NCBI GenBank assembly: GCA_002943765.1
Contig: PQWQ01000003.1
Location: 1,984,001-2,048,000 of the forward strand
DNA: 64,000 nucleotides
From: Psoroptes ovis
Taxonomy: Eukaryota; Arthropoda; Arachnida; Sarcoptiformes; Psoroptidae
Direction: 5' to 3'
The notes under the pieces: generated by a model
What the model saw: the letters and a program-made list of their open reading frames with translations, nothing else
Told to the model about the DNA's origin: nothing
The model's database searches: none
Shown: in pieces, positions 25,518-36,791 of the stretch
Layout of the letters: each line of letters opens with the position of its first letter
How positions within the stretch are numbered: the first letter of the stretch is position 1
Program-made: the position numbers and the translations under genes

Positions 25518-28246
25518 ATGGTCATAAACAACGATCGACATCAACAACAACAACAGGAAATTTTACATGAAGAAAAAAATGGCAATTCCGTAAGTAAATT
25601 AGCCGAAATAAATACAAACAAACAAACACATGAACACACACCTATTTTGTTTTTGATAAATTAGTTCCGAAGGATAAATCAATTAAATATTATCATGTGT
25701 TTATGCGTATATAAATATAATTTTGATCATCGAATATTTTGATTTTGATTTATTTCATTTTAATTGACATTAAATGAATGATTTTCAAATTTAATTTTTT
25801 TTATTTTGTTTCCTAAATCGATCAAAAAACTTTTCTTTTGAAAAAATTAGCAAACATCATCGACCGATTCGGAAAGGCCATCACGTCCAACTCGTGTTAG
25901 TGGATCATACATTATTGAAGACATGAAAAACGGTACTACGGCTGATCCAGTGCATATAATATTTTCAATGAAAGATGGTACAAGAGCAGGCTCGCTAGCT
26001 GATACATTGAAAATAATCAAAGATTATGGCATAAATTTATATCGAATTGAATCAAGATCATCTAAAAGATTTGAAAATGATTATGAATTTTTAATCGAAT
26101 GTGCATCTGATGCTGGAGGTTTACATGATGCATTAGATGAATTAAAAAAACACACACAATATTTACAGATCATATCTCGTGATAAATCAAATGAACAAAC
26201 AGTACCATGGTTTCCGAGAAAAATTAAAGATTTAGATCGTTTCGCGAATCATATTTTATCATATGGTTCAGAATTGGATGCTGATCATCCAGTTAGTATT
26301 TGTTTTTCTTACAATTATTTTAATTTAATTTACATTCGTCTGCAGCGAAATGAATTCATTTTAGATTAAAAATTAATCATGTATCCATTAATATTTATTC
26401 ACGTACATTTTTTATAGGGCTTCAAAGATCAAGTGTACCGTCAAAGACGGGCATATTTAGGACAATTAGCTATGAATTATCGACAGTAAGTATTTCAACA
26501 TAATTCTCACGAAATAATAAATAATGAATGTCATGAACAACATTTAATCAACAATCTTATATCTCAAATTAATCCTTTGATCTAAGAATGACGATTAGAA
26601 GGAAGAGTTCTCGAATTTAATGTCATGTTTAAATTTCTGTTTTGTTTTTTTCCTAAAATTTACCGTTTAGTGGACAACCTATTCCTCGTGTCGAATATAC
26701 CGAACAAGAAATCGAAACATGGGGTAAAGTATTCAAAGAATTAGTAAAACTTTATCCAACACATGCATGTAAGGAACATAATCACATATTTCCATTGATG
26801 ATTGAAAATTGTGGCTATTCAGAAACGAATATTCCACAGTTGGAAGATGTTTCTAATTTTCTAAAAGGTAAGTATCTGACAAGTCATTAAAAAACCAAAT
26901 CAATCATTCATTTCATATATTTGAAATGTCTAACTTTTCCTGAAATATTTCGTTCATCAATTCATTACAGACTGCACTGGATTCACATTAAGACCAACGG
27001 CTGGTCTTCTTAGTTCAAGAGATTTTCTTGCTGGTCTTGCATTTCGTGTATTTCATTGTACACAATATATTCGTCATCATTCGAAACCGATGTATACACC
27101 AGAACCAGATATTTGTCATGAATTATTAGGTCATGCACCATTATTTGCTGATCCAAGTTTTGCTAGATTTTCACAAGAAATCGGTTTAGCTAGTTTAGGT
27201 GCACCGGATGAATATATTGAAAAATTAGCAACATGCTACTGGTTTACCGTTGAATTCGGTATTTGTAAACAAGATGGTCAACTAAAAGCATACGGTGCTG
27301 GTCTATTATCAAGTTATGGTGAACTTGAAGTTAGTATCATTAAAATTTTTAATGAAATGATTATTTTTATCAAAGACATTTGACAAAAAATATATCAATT
27401 AATTGAAAAAAATGACGTACGGAAATGCTCAAAGTCTTATCAATTCTTATCCGAGATTCAAAGGAAAAGAACTTGACATTTTTCGTTTTCAATTTTCTAA
27501 TTATATTCAATTAATTTTATCATCATTTTTTCGAAATATCAAATTTTAATTAATTCACATTTTTTTTCTATTTTTTAAAGTATTGTCTTAGCGGCAAACC
27601 TGAGATAAGAAATTTCGATCCAAATCAAACAAGCATACAACAATATCCAATAACTGAATATCAGCCAATCTATTATCAAGCTGAAAGTTTTGATGACGCT
27701 CAAAAAAAATTAAGGTAAATAATGGTTTGAAAATTTGAACATTGCGAAATTGATTGCCTAATCAAACATAATTAAAAATAAACAATATAAATCAAATCAA
27801 ATTTGATAATTTCTGGCATTTAAATCCTTTTTTAAATTTCAAAAATTATCTAATTGATAACAACTAATGAATTAATATTTGAAAAATGATAATAATAATT
27901 ACTTTTCTTTTTCTCATCGGTCTTCTATTTATCAAAACCAAACAAACCTACGAATGCAGAGAATTTGCCTTTTCAATACCACGTCCATTTACCGTACATT
28001 ACAATCCATATACATCAAATATTGAAATAATCGATTCAAAAACACAATTAGAACATTTAGGTAGAGATATTGAAAGTAAGTAATGATTTATTTGAACTTT
28101 TTTCTGAATTTAAATCATTTTTATTGAAAAAAAATGATATTAAAACTAACAAAACTCATGATTTTAATTTATCATTTTCATTAAATCAAATAGATGAAAT
28201 GCAAATATTGGTCGAAAGTATCAAGAAAATTAACCATTTAGTTTGA
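25518..28246 (+). CDS. Hn: Phenylalanine-4-hydroxylase (Henna)
   Basis: Tetrahydrobiopterin- and iron-dependent enzyme converting phenylalanine to tyrosine in the cytosol. Eight exons: 25518-25589, 25851-26291, 26418-26485, 26671-26867, 26971-27329, 27581-27714, 27960-28075 and 28194-28246; about 479 aa. The N-terminus is Gln-rich. A regulatory ACT domain follows at ~60-125 (AGSLADTLKIIKDYGINL, IESRSSK). The catalytic domain holds the iron ligands His309 and His314 (HELLGH) and Glu354 (TVEFG), plus hallmarks such as TAGLLSSRDFLAGLAFRVFH, MYTPEPDICHELLGH and AYGAGLLSSYGEL. The C-terminal tetramerisation helix ends at KKINHLV. The substrate-pocket signature (KPMYTPEPD, AYGAGLL) favours phenylalanine over tyrosine or tryptophan hydroxylase; some arthropod orthologues also act on tryptophan. 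The start was chosen from the GT donor and phase after a 24-codon first exon. Confidence 0.93.
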
Positions 28247-28401
28247 AATGGGGGGAAGCAGAAAATTGATTCAATTATTCATTTTAAACATTTTGCAATT
28301 ATTATTATTATTATTATCATTGTTTAATCAAATATGTTGTTGACACATTTTAAAAATGAATGAATATTTTGGATTAATTTTTGAATTTTTTTAAAAAATA
28401 A

Positions 28402-29408
28402 TCATTTTTTGAATAAAATAAAATTTAAACGAAATGCTGTAGGCAATATGTATGATGACGTTGAGTCGGAATATTGTTTCTGTTTCTGTTGATTTGAATC
28501 GTAACCATTATTGCCATCATTATTCTGATTAAAAATTTCAATATTTCTATTATCATTTGATGTCGATGATGCTGGTGATGATGATGAATGAAATAATAGA
28601 TTTGAAATTGTCCTTTTAAATGAATAATTTTTCTGCACAGTTTTACAATCATTTTTGTTGCTATTTTTCTGTATTGAATCCACAACAATTACATTGTTTA
28701 CATCGTATTTCAATAATTCATTATCAACATCAACATTATCTGTTGCAATACTTTCGTTATCAAATGATTTGGATAAATGACGAAAAATACGTGGAATGAT
28801 TACCATTTCCTCTTCAATACATTTAACATTTAAATCATCATTGATTGAATTATATTCATAATCATTATCATCTTTATGATAATCATTTGAGTCATCATCA
28901 TCATCATCACCAAAAGAATCGGAATGTTTATCATTTATTGATCGATAACATTTATTCAATGATTGTATGTTACAATAGCAAGAAATTAGTTTGTTCAATT
29001 TAATTTTCAACTGACAAAAATACAAATTCAGAATTTAAATTGGAAATTTTTAATTAAAAATTTTGATTAAAAGAATGAAAGAACTTACATTCAATTCAGA
29101 TTGATGGACGTTTCGCTTATCCTTTTCGAGTTTCTGAAGTCATAAAAAAAATCGATAAAAATAAAAATTAATCAGAAATAAAACATAAATATTCACAATG
29201 GTACCATTAAATCTAATTTTAATTGTTCAATTTGTTGATAAATAATTGAATCCGATACATTTGAAGTCGGGAAAAAATTGAATAATTCAATTAAACGTTC
29301 AATAATCAATGGTAATTTTGTTTGTTCATCAATATTGCAATGATCATTTTGTAAATCGACGATAATATTTCGAAGTTCTTTGATGAAAATATTTGGTAAT
29401 TCTGACAT
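28402..29408 (-). CDS. Unrecognised acidic, helical protein
   Basis: Three exons on the minus strand (29408-29205, 29133-29089, 29010-28402) join in phase 0 to give about 285 aa. Residues 1-100 are leucine-rich and helical (FIKELRNIIVDLQ, IIERLIELFNFF, IEQLKLDL, LKIKLNKLISCY), consistent with a coiled coil or helical bundle. The rest is low complexity: an Asp run near residue 120, then Asn/Ser-rich sequence. No known domain is recognised. The gene is convergent with phenylalanine hydroxylase, and the stop codons are about 155 bp apart. The clean splice junctions and short introns support a real gene. The function is unknown. Confidence 0.6.
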
Positions 29409-29815
29409 TTTCTTTGGGCAAAAAAGTAATGTTGAAAAAAATGTATTCCAAGTATTAACAGTTTTAGAAAAATGATGATTATCGAATCTTGATCAACTGA
29501 CGAATAACTGGAATTCGACCATTTTTGACTATGGTTTGCAATAAAGCAAAATATGATCGTGTGAATCAGATCAAAACTCTTACATATTTTCATCGGTTTC
29601 GGTCCAAATATCAAAACGATAAAAAAATGAATGATAATCTTGACAAGACCAAACAATCGACAAAACGGTCAATTTATTCGTACAGTGAACATGTGAACAC
29701 AATTTAAAATTACGAGAAAAAATCCAATATTCTCATAATTTTAAGGTATTGAAAATTCACATGAATAATTGGCCTAAAAATAAGATGATCTTCAAGAAAT
29801 AGACAAAAAGTAATG
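29409..29815. other. Intergenic region between the unrecognised gene and tRNA-Asp
   Basis: Probably holds the promoter of the minus-strand gene starting at 29408. An A5 run at 29805-29809 is a T5 stretch on the minus strand just after the tRNA, a likely RNA polymerase III terminator. Confidence 0.5.
29805..29809 (-). terminator. RNA polymerase III terminator of tRNA-Asp
   Basis: Five T residues on the minus strand, beginning six bases after the tRNA discriminator base; typical for Pol III termination. Confidence 0.8.
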
Positions 29816-29913
29816 CTCCGCGTACGGGAATCGAACCCGTGTCTTCCGCGACCTGTATCTTCAAACAATGGTAGTTTGACAGGCGGATATACTCACCACT
29901 ATACTAACGCGGA
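29816..29913 (-). tRNA. tRNA-Asp(GTC) with a 26-nt intron
   Basis: On the minus strand the sequence folds as a complete cloverleaf. A perfect 7-bp acceptor stem (TCCGCGT/ACGCGGA) with discriminator G, the D-arm around AGTGGTGA, an anticodon stem TCCGC/GCGGA, the loop CTGTCAC reading GTC, and a T-arm ACGGG-TTCGATT-CCCGT. The B box GGTTCGATTCC is intact. Between positions 37 and 38 lies an extra 26 nt, the canonical eukaryotic tRNA intron position. The intron's ACAGG can pair with CCTGT of the anticodon region, as pre-tRNA introns often do. Removing it gives a 72-nt tRNA, the normal length for tRNA-Asp. A T5 run follows about 6 nt after the discriminator. Asp identity fits both the anticodon and the discriminator G. 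Confidence 0.95.
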
Positions 29914-30341
29914 TTTGATTACAGAAATCGTTCAGGGTATTGAGGTAACTACCCGATTGATCCAGTAATTCTCTTATGATGTTTCAGAGCCAACAATGTT
30001 GAATGTTTTGGTAAATGACGTGAATTAGCGATTTTAATCGATAAATTAATAATCAATCAATTATCAATGTTTGGCAGCGATTAAATGTTGATTCCATGGT
30101 AATGCTGATGTACCAACGATATTAAATCAAAAGCGATCTAATTTTTTCTCAAAAGGAATTTGAAAACATTTCGAAACACTATTTCGACATCATATGATTC
30201 GAAAATGTGGAAATAACTTTCGATATTTTTTTCATGTTTACGACGTGGCCAATTTGAATTATCAACACATTGGCCATTCAATGATAATCTTTTAGACAAA
30301 TTTTGATTTTGTTCGATAAATTATTTTGAAAAAATTCAATC
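29914..30341. other. Intergenic region upstream of UFL1
   Basis: AT-rich; expected to contain the UFL1 promoter and the upstream flank of the tRNA gene. No gene seen. Confidence 0.5.
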
Positions 30342-32728
30342 ATGGCTGCTGATTGGGAAGAAGTGAAAAAATTGGCTTCTGATTTTCAGAGAACTCAACA
30401 AATGAGTTCAGTTTTGAAGTAAATAATTGTTTACGATTTAAAATGTTCAATTTAATTTTGAATTCATATTTTTAAAGACTTTCAGAAAGAAATTGTATCG
30501 ATATTGTCAAGAAATTAATTGAGAAAAAATTAATCAACATTCTATTTACAAATGATGGCAAAGAGTATTTGACTGTTGATCATTTGAAATATGAAATTGA
30601 AGGTGAACTCTATTCAGCTGGTGGACGTATTTCTATACCGGATTTAGTTTCGATTTTGAATGTTGATTATAGTCATGTTGAAGCCGCAGCTAATCAAATC
30701 GCACGTAACAGTCATGGTGAAATAAATATTGTTCTTGGACAATTAGTATCGCGTAATTATAAAGATAATCTAGCATCTGAAATTGACTTGCATCTTCAAG
30801 AATCTGGTTCATTATCTATCGGCGATCTATCCAAACAGTATGATTTGCCAGCTGAATTCATTAATAATTTGATTCGTGAGCGTTTAGGTACATTAATTCA
30901 AGGTGAATTAGATGATGAATCAAGAATTATTTATACACATGATTATCTTGCAAGATATGAATCACAAATAATTGGAATTTTTTCTGCAATTACTCGATCG
31001 ATAGCCATACAAACAATAATTAATCGTTATGATATATCGGAGAAAATTTTGACATCAACTTTGGATAAATTATTGGCTAAAAAACGTATTCTTGGTGTTA
31101 TTTCGGGGCCAACATATATTCCGGATATTTATTCAAAAAATCAACAAGAATATGTCAATAATTTTTTCAAACATAATCGATATTTAGATTATGCAACATT
31201 AACAAAATTAGGAATATCTAATCCACAAACATATTTGCAGAAAAAATTCGGTGATCAACTATGCTATTTGGACACATGTGCTGTTGATCAAATGTTGAAG
31301 CAACAGTTAGAATCAAGTTTCGAAGACGCTGTTCAGAATAAAACATTTATCGATATTTATGAAATGATGCCAACGGTTCTAACTACAAATGATATCGATA
31401 TATTATTACGTAAAACATTAGAACATAATGAATATGCCAATTCGTTGGAAATACTGTGCGACACATTCATTACAAGCAAATCATTTTTAGATTCAACAAA
31501 AGAATATTTTGAACAAATAAAAAAAGACAGAGCTGAAGAAGACTTAAAGAGTGGTGTACTCCAAAATTATTTTTTTAAATCCAAGAATACTGGTGCACAA
31601 ATAAAATCTAGTGAACAAATTGATGATGGTAAAAAATCAGGTAAAGATGATCACGGTAAAAAAGGTGGAAAAAGTGGCAAAAGTTCTGGAAGTGGTGGCG
31701 GTGGTGCGACACAGAAAAGAGAAGTGAAAACAAAAGCAGTTAAAAAGAAATATAAACCAGGACAAAAAGGACAGAAAATTGATCATCAAGATGATGAAGA
31801 TGTTGGTATGAATGAGTTGGAATTTATACCGATGGAACAAGTATTAAAAGTTTTGGCTGAAAAATTGACCGAAGATGTATCGAATGAATTTATTGAATCA
31901 ATTGGTGAATATATTTATGATGATCTACGGAAATCATATGAAGCATATGCCAAAGAATTATTTATAAAGAGAAATGCTGAATTGAGTAAAACTAAGAAGA
32001 GTTTCAGTGAATTGCAAAATTTCGTCAATCAAACATATTCAAAAATCGTTTTGTTCAATAAATCAATCGAATTTATTGGCGAAACAAATAAAGATTTACA
32101 GGCAAAATTATTGAAATATTTAATGAAAACATTAGCAACTGATATCGTCAATGAACTGGTATCATTTTTTTATGAAGAAACATTATCCGAAAATGTATCG
32201 TATGAAGCACGCACGAAAATCATTAATAAACTTGATGTGGAATTTAAGAGTGATTTTTTAAAATTAAATGAATCATTGAATAGCAATGAAATGCAAACAT
32301 TCCTCAAAGAATTAGATGAATTTTCAATCAAAATTGATATGATGATAAAAAAGATTGATGCAAAAAAAGAAAAATTAATACTATCCGAACATCAACAAAC
32401 ATTATTATTACAATTGAATCAATGTGAAGATTCTATACTTTGTTTACATATATTAGTATTATTAGTATTTCAAATGGTTCATCATCAAATGTTACATGCA
32501 AGTGGAAAATTTGTACCACAAATATTATTATTTTTACAAAAAGATACCAATGAAGAAATTTATCATCTGATGAAAGAATGTCAAGATTATGTTTTGCAAT
32601 ATATATCATCAAAAGATGAACAAGTAAAATCTGAATCGAAAACAAAATTAGATAATACCATAAATGAATGTAAACAATTGTTGAATAATTTTATTGCTAA
32701 AAAATTATCGTTGAAAATTGAAAAATAA
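30342..32728 (+). CDS. UFL1: E3 UFM1-protein ligase 1 (UFL1)
   Basis: Ligase that transfers the ubiquitin-like UFM1 to targets such as the ribosome at the ER membrane, working with DDRGK1 and CDK5RAP3. Two exons (30342-30418, 30478-32728) joined across a 59-bp intron give about 775 aa, close to the ~790 aa of animal UFL1. The N-terminus MAADWEEVKKLASDFQR and LSERNCIDIV match the conserved start of the family. VLGQLVSRNY, LQESGSLSIGDL, the conserved FSAITR and VPDIYSKNQ also fit. A basic Gly/Lys/Ser-rich linker (~residues 405-450, including GGKSGKSSGSGGGG) sits where animal UFL1 has its low-complexity lysine-rich segment. The C-terminal helical part contains MLHASGKFVPQI, another family hallmark. 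The ligase has no RING or HECT domain and acts as a scaffold. It lies 136 bp upstream of DDX20 on the same strand. Confidence 0.95.
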
Positions 32729-32864
32729 AGTTTATCATATTTTCACTGCCAGATGGCAGAAATTTTTTTATCAATCATGTGTCTTTGTTTATTTTCAAAT
32801 TTATTTGACAATCAAAACACGATTTTCCATTAATTATTGCTTGACATTATTTTAATTTCAAAAT

Positions 32865-34898
32865 ATGGACCAATCAGTCCCATCAACGCAATCATCATCG
32901 ATTGCTCATAATTTAGAATCAAACATATGGCGATCTAAAGATGTCAATCTATCAGCATATACTAATGATATAAATAATAATAATTCACCTGATGATCATC
33001 AAATAGAAATACGTACACCATTATCGAATGATAAAAATTTCCTGTTGCGAAATTCAAATAAAAATACAACATTTTCATTAATGAAAATCGATACTAAAAT
33101 TGTAAATGATTTAAAACGTTGTGGTTTTATATGGCCATCACCTATACAAACATTGTGCTTACCGATCGTAAGACTTGGCATCGATTTAATTGCACAATCA
33201 AAATCCGGTACTGGTAAAACAATCGTATTTGTTGTCAGCGCATTAGAAATAATTTGTAAAGACCTAAATGAAAATAACAATGAGGATAATAATGATCGAA
33301 CTATTTATCCGAAAGTTTTAATATTAGCCCCGACTAGAGAAATCGCTGTACAAATTGGCGATGTGATCAATGCTATAACAACCGATTGGAAAAATTTTTC
33401 TTGTTATAAAGCGATTGGTGGAACGAAAGTCAGCGATGATTTAGAGAAATTATATCGCTCACAAATTATTGTAGGCACACCTGGAAGAATTGTTTGTTTG
33501 TTAGAAATGAATTTTTTAAAACCTCATGCAATTCGATTATTCATACTTGATGAATGCGATAAATTAATGGAAGAAAATTTCAAGATACAAATTGATAAAA
33601 TATACAATCGTTTACCTAAGAATAAACAAATGATCGTCACATCAGCCACAATGACTGATGAAATGACAAATTACTTATCAAAATACATGCATGATCCAAC
33701 ATTGATACGTATGAATGCTGATAAACCATCTTTGATTGGTGTACAACAATATACGCTTTCAATCGATGGCCATTGTTTAGATTATATGAATTTTGAATCG
33801 AAAATCGAACCATTATGTGAACTATTGAATACCGTACAATTTAATCAATGTTTCATATTTTTAAATTATCAAACACGTGTAAAATATCTATATGAATGCT
33901 TGAATAAAAAAGGATTTTCGTGTATCTTCATTACTGGTGATATGACTCAAAAAGAACGGCTGCAATCAATCGAAATGTTTCGAAGCCAACGTTATAAAGT
34001 ATTTATATCTACAGATTTAACATCACGAGGAATAGATGTTGAATCTGTAAATCTTGTAATCAACTTAGATGTACCAATTAATTGTGAAACATATTTGCAC
34101 CGTATTGGTCGGTCAGGTAGATTTGGATCATCCGGTATTGCCATCACGATTGTCGGCAATGAAAGTAATGAAAATGAGAAATTTTCTAAATTATTACAAC
34201 AATATCATCTAGAAACAAAACTTTTGCATTTACCATTGACGATTAATCTTTGGGATAATTTTCTCTACGAACATGAATCAAATGATTCAAATATTCAATC
34301 GAGAAAAACCAAATTAAAAATGAATCCACTATTCAAAGAAATCAGAGAAAGATATGAAAAAATTTTAGAAAATCCTGAATCAATCATTGAATACGATTTC
34401 TGCCCCCATAAAACTGAACGAAAACCTCTATCAATAATCTTACTAGAGCTAAATATTAAAAGCAGCGAACAACATCAAAATGAAAAAAGAAAATCAACCA
34501 TTAATAATGTGAAAGCATCATCAATACAAAATCATTATAATAATATAAATGATCAACACAATAGACCAACTGAAATAAATGATGATGATGATGTTCAAAA
34601 ATGTGTGACAAGTTCCGAGAATGATAATTCGCGAGTAAAATCTCATAAACTTGATTTTCAGCCTAACGTATCCAATATCAATCATCATCAAAGTGATGAT
34701 CATCAATTTTCTAGTCATAAACAATTGAGAAAAATGGAAAAAATTTTCCATCAAACCTTTTTGAATACTTCAATGATAATCAATAGATTTAATCATTGTA
34801 ATAAAAATTATACAAAAATGACAACAACAATGAATCACCATCAACATATATTTCAATATCTATTGAATGGTGGTGGAATACGAGGAAAATTGTATTGA
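32865..34898 (+). CDS. DDX20: DEAD-box RNA helicase DDX20 (Gemin3)
   Basis: ATP-dependent RNA helicase of the SMN complex, which assembles Sm cores on snRNAs. Intronless, 677 aa. Motifs in order: Q motif GFIWPSPIQ (~87), motif I SKSGTGKT (~112), Ia PTREIAVQIG, Ib TPGR, II DECD (~229; Cys in place of Ala), III SAT (~259), IV IFLNYQ, V STDLTSRGID, VI HRIGRSGRFG (~412). The best identity cues are LDLIAQSKSGTGKT-type wording, ILAPTREIAVQI, LFILDE.DKL, PSLIG-QQY and the ISTDLTSRGID-VNLVINLD block, which read as DDX20 rather than eIF4A or Vasa. The C-terminal ~240 residues are poorly conserved, Asn/His-rich and probably disordered, as is usual for Gemin3 tails. The start Met directly follows a short intergenic spacer. 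Confidence 0.92.
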   Translation: MDQSVPSTQSSSIAHNLESNIWRSKDVNLSAYTNDINNNNSPDDHQIEIRTPLSNDKNFLLRNSNKNTTFSLMKIDTKIVNDLKRCGFIWPSPIQTLCLPIVRLGIDLIAQSKSGTGKTIVFVVSALEIICKDLNENNNEDNNDRTIYPKVLILAPTREIAVQIGDVINAITTDWKNFSCYKAIGGTKVSDDLEKLYRSQIIVGTPGRIVCLLEMNFLKPHAIRLFILDECDKLMEENFKIQIDKIYNRLPKNKQMIVTSATMTDEMTNYLSKYMHDPTLIRMNADKPSLIGVQQYTLSIDGHCLDYMNFESKIEPLCELLNTVQFNQCFIFLNYQTRVKYLYECLNKKGFSCIFITGDMTQKERLQSIEMFRSQRYKVFISTDLTSRGIDVESVNLVINLDVPINCETYLHRIGRSGRFGSSGIAITIVGNESNENEKFSKLLQQYHLETKLLHLPLTINLWDNFLYEHESNDSNIQSRKTKLKMNPLFKEIRERYEKILENPESIIEYDFCPHKTERKPLSIILLELNIKSSEQHQNEKRKSTINNVKASSIQNHYNNINDQHNRPTEINDDDDVQKCVTSSENDNSRVKSHKLDFQPNVSNINHHQSDDHQFSSHKQLRKMEKIFHQTFLNTSMIINRFNHCNKNYTKMTTTMNHHQHIFQYLLNGGGIRGKLY

Positions 34899-36791
34899 AA
34901 ATCCTTCAAATTCATTAATCTTTTTATAATGTTATAATTTTATTTATAATATGATTAGTTCGATCGTGCATTGATTTTGCTTTTCTCTCCTTTTCTTTGT
35001 CTCTCGTTTGGACAATTTTTTTCTTCATCTGTTTAATTGTATAAATAAAACATGCATTCAACGGCAACAAATCGTGTTCAATTCTCTTTTTCTTGAATCA
35101 TTACATTTTATTCAATTCAATATACATGGGATACAACAAGATGGAAAACGTCTTGGAAAATTTTCAATCATTCATCTTGAAAATGGAGATTTATATTTTC
35201 ATTGAAACATATGCATTCGAAATAAAAAATTATATTTAATTCGTCTTTCCAAATCGTAGAAATTATTGTGGATGGCCACTGTTGTGGTGCTGTGCATTGA
35301 AGTTATGAATCCATTGACAATCAATACGTGTTTGTATTTCGTGTATATTTTTAATTCGTATTTTTTTAAAAATAAAATTTTCATTTGTGTAAATGTGTCG
35401 AATCACAAAATGTTGAAATGCGACCTGTTCCACTACTAATTTCTTAAATAATTTGAATGAATAAATAAAAATAAAACTTTCTCTTTTATCATCGAATTAA
35501 ATGTATTAAGCGCACACACAAATATATTTCAATTCATAATAAAATTTGTACCATTATTTTTCTCATAATCATCATCATCATCTCATTGAACATTTTAATT
35601 TTAATGTCAGAAATAAATGAAATAAAATTTCATTTTGATGAAACAGAAGAAAAACAGGGAAATTTTCTTGCAAAAGTCTTAATATTGAAATTTAAATTAT
35701 TTTTTATGAAATCAATTTGATCCGATTTGATTGATCGATCGATTGATCACTTCATCAATAATACCATCGAAGTAGTTTCGACAATCACTTGAATGTGAAT
35801 TCCATATTTGATCAGAAGAAAAAAACTAAAAATTTCAGCACTGAAAATGCGGCCATTTTTATTTCCATTTTGTAATTCCATTTAATTTTATTTTATTTTA
35901 TTATATTTTTTGACAATGATCATCTTAAAACATATATTCATATGAAATCATCAACAACAACTTGTTATTATATTAATTACTCCATGTGTCATAATTTTGT
36001 GGAACGAAAATAATTTCATTCATTTTCATATTTAGATGATGATTGCAACTAAAATAAACTTTAAAAAGTTATAATAATAACTGAATGAATGTTAAATGAA
36101 GCTATGAATAATGATGATGATAATAATGATTATTGTAGTGATAAATTATGAATTAATCATTTAAATATTACTAAAATTTCTCATAATTTAAATGATAATT
36201 ATTATGTAATTCATATTGAATGATTAATTTACATTTAAATCGAAGAAAAAATAAAAAACTATTCGTTTATCATATTTAAAATTGATTGCTTTGTTGGTTT
36301 TTCCAACCTTATTTTCATATTCAACAAAAGTTTAAATGTTAAATGTTTTCCATGTTTTCTTGCGGATTATTCATTGATGTCTTTTGGTGTATTTTCTCCG
36401 AGGATTTCATGGAAAAAAACCATAAATTCAACAAAATATTCATTGAATGCTACCCTCTTATTGTTAATTCTGCTTGATTCATGCTAAATTACAGTGTAAA
36501 TTGAAACCATTTTTGGAACTCTTCATGATTTATTGTCAATGTCATCAATTGTTTTGATTTTTTTACTTTTGAATCATTGATTTAAAATTATATACTTAAT
36601 TTGGCCGTAAAATTTATTTGTTTTAATTGAACAAAACAAATACATTGCCAAAAGGTAGGTTGATTGATTTTTTATGCGTTTGTGAATTAATTTTCAATTT
36701 TATTTAAATTTTTTGTTTTTTTTTTATTTCAAATTGCCCAAAGCTTGTCTCTGTCATTGTCATTGTTTGCCATTAACTACAGTCATTCAAT
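34899..36791. other. Intergenic region and 5' untranslated part of the next gene
   Basis: No coding gene is seen. Near the right end a likely 5' UTR intron precedes the start codon at 36792. Confidence 0.5.
36655..36782 (+). other. Putative 5' UTR intron
   Basis: The donor AAAG|GTAGGT and a pyrimidine-rich acceptor ending AACTACAG bracket 128 bp that ends nine bases before the ATG at 36792. Splicing here would not alter the protein. Confidence 0.55.

Noticed and set aside
27886..28083. Frame beginning MIIIITFLFLIGLLF, suggesting a membrane protein
   Set aside because: It is intron read-through into an exon of phenylalanine hydroxylase; the true exon starts at 27960.
25518..28246. Tyrosine or tryptophan hydroxylase as alternative identity
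   Set aside because: KPMYTPEPD and AYGAGLLSSYGEL with this C-terminus fit phenylalanine hydroxylase better.
32865..34898. Vasa/DDX4 or eIF4A as alternative identity
   Set aside because: No RGG repeats, and the sequence between motifs follows the DDX20 pattern.
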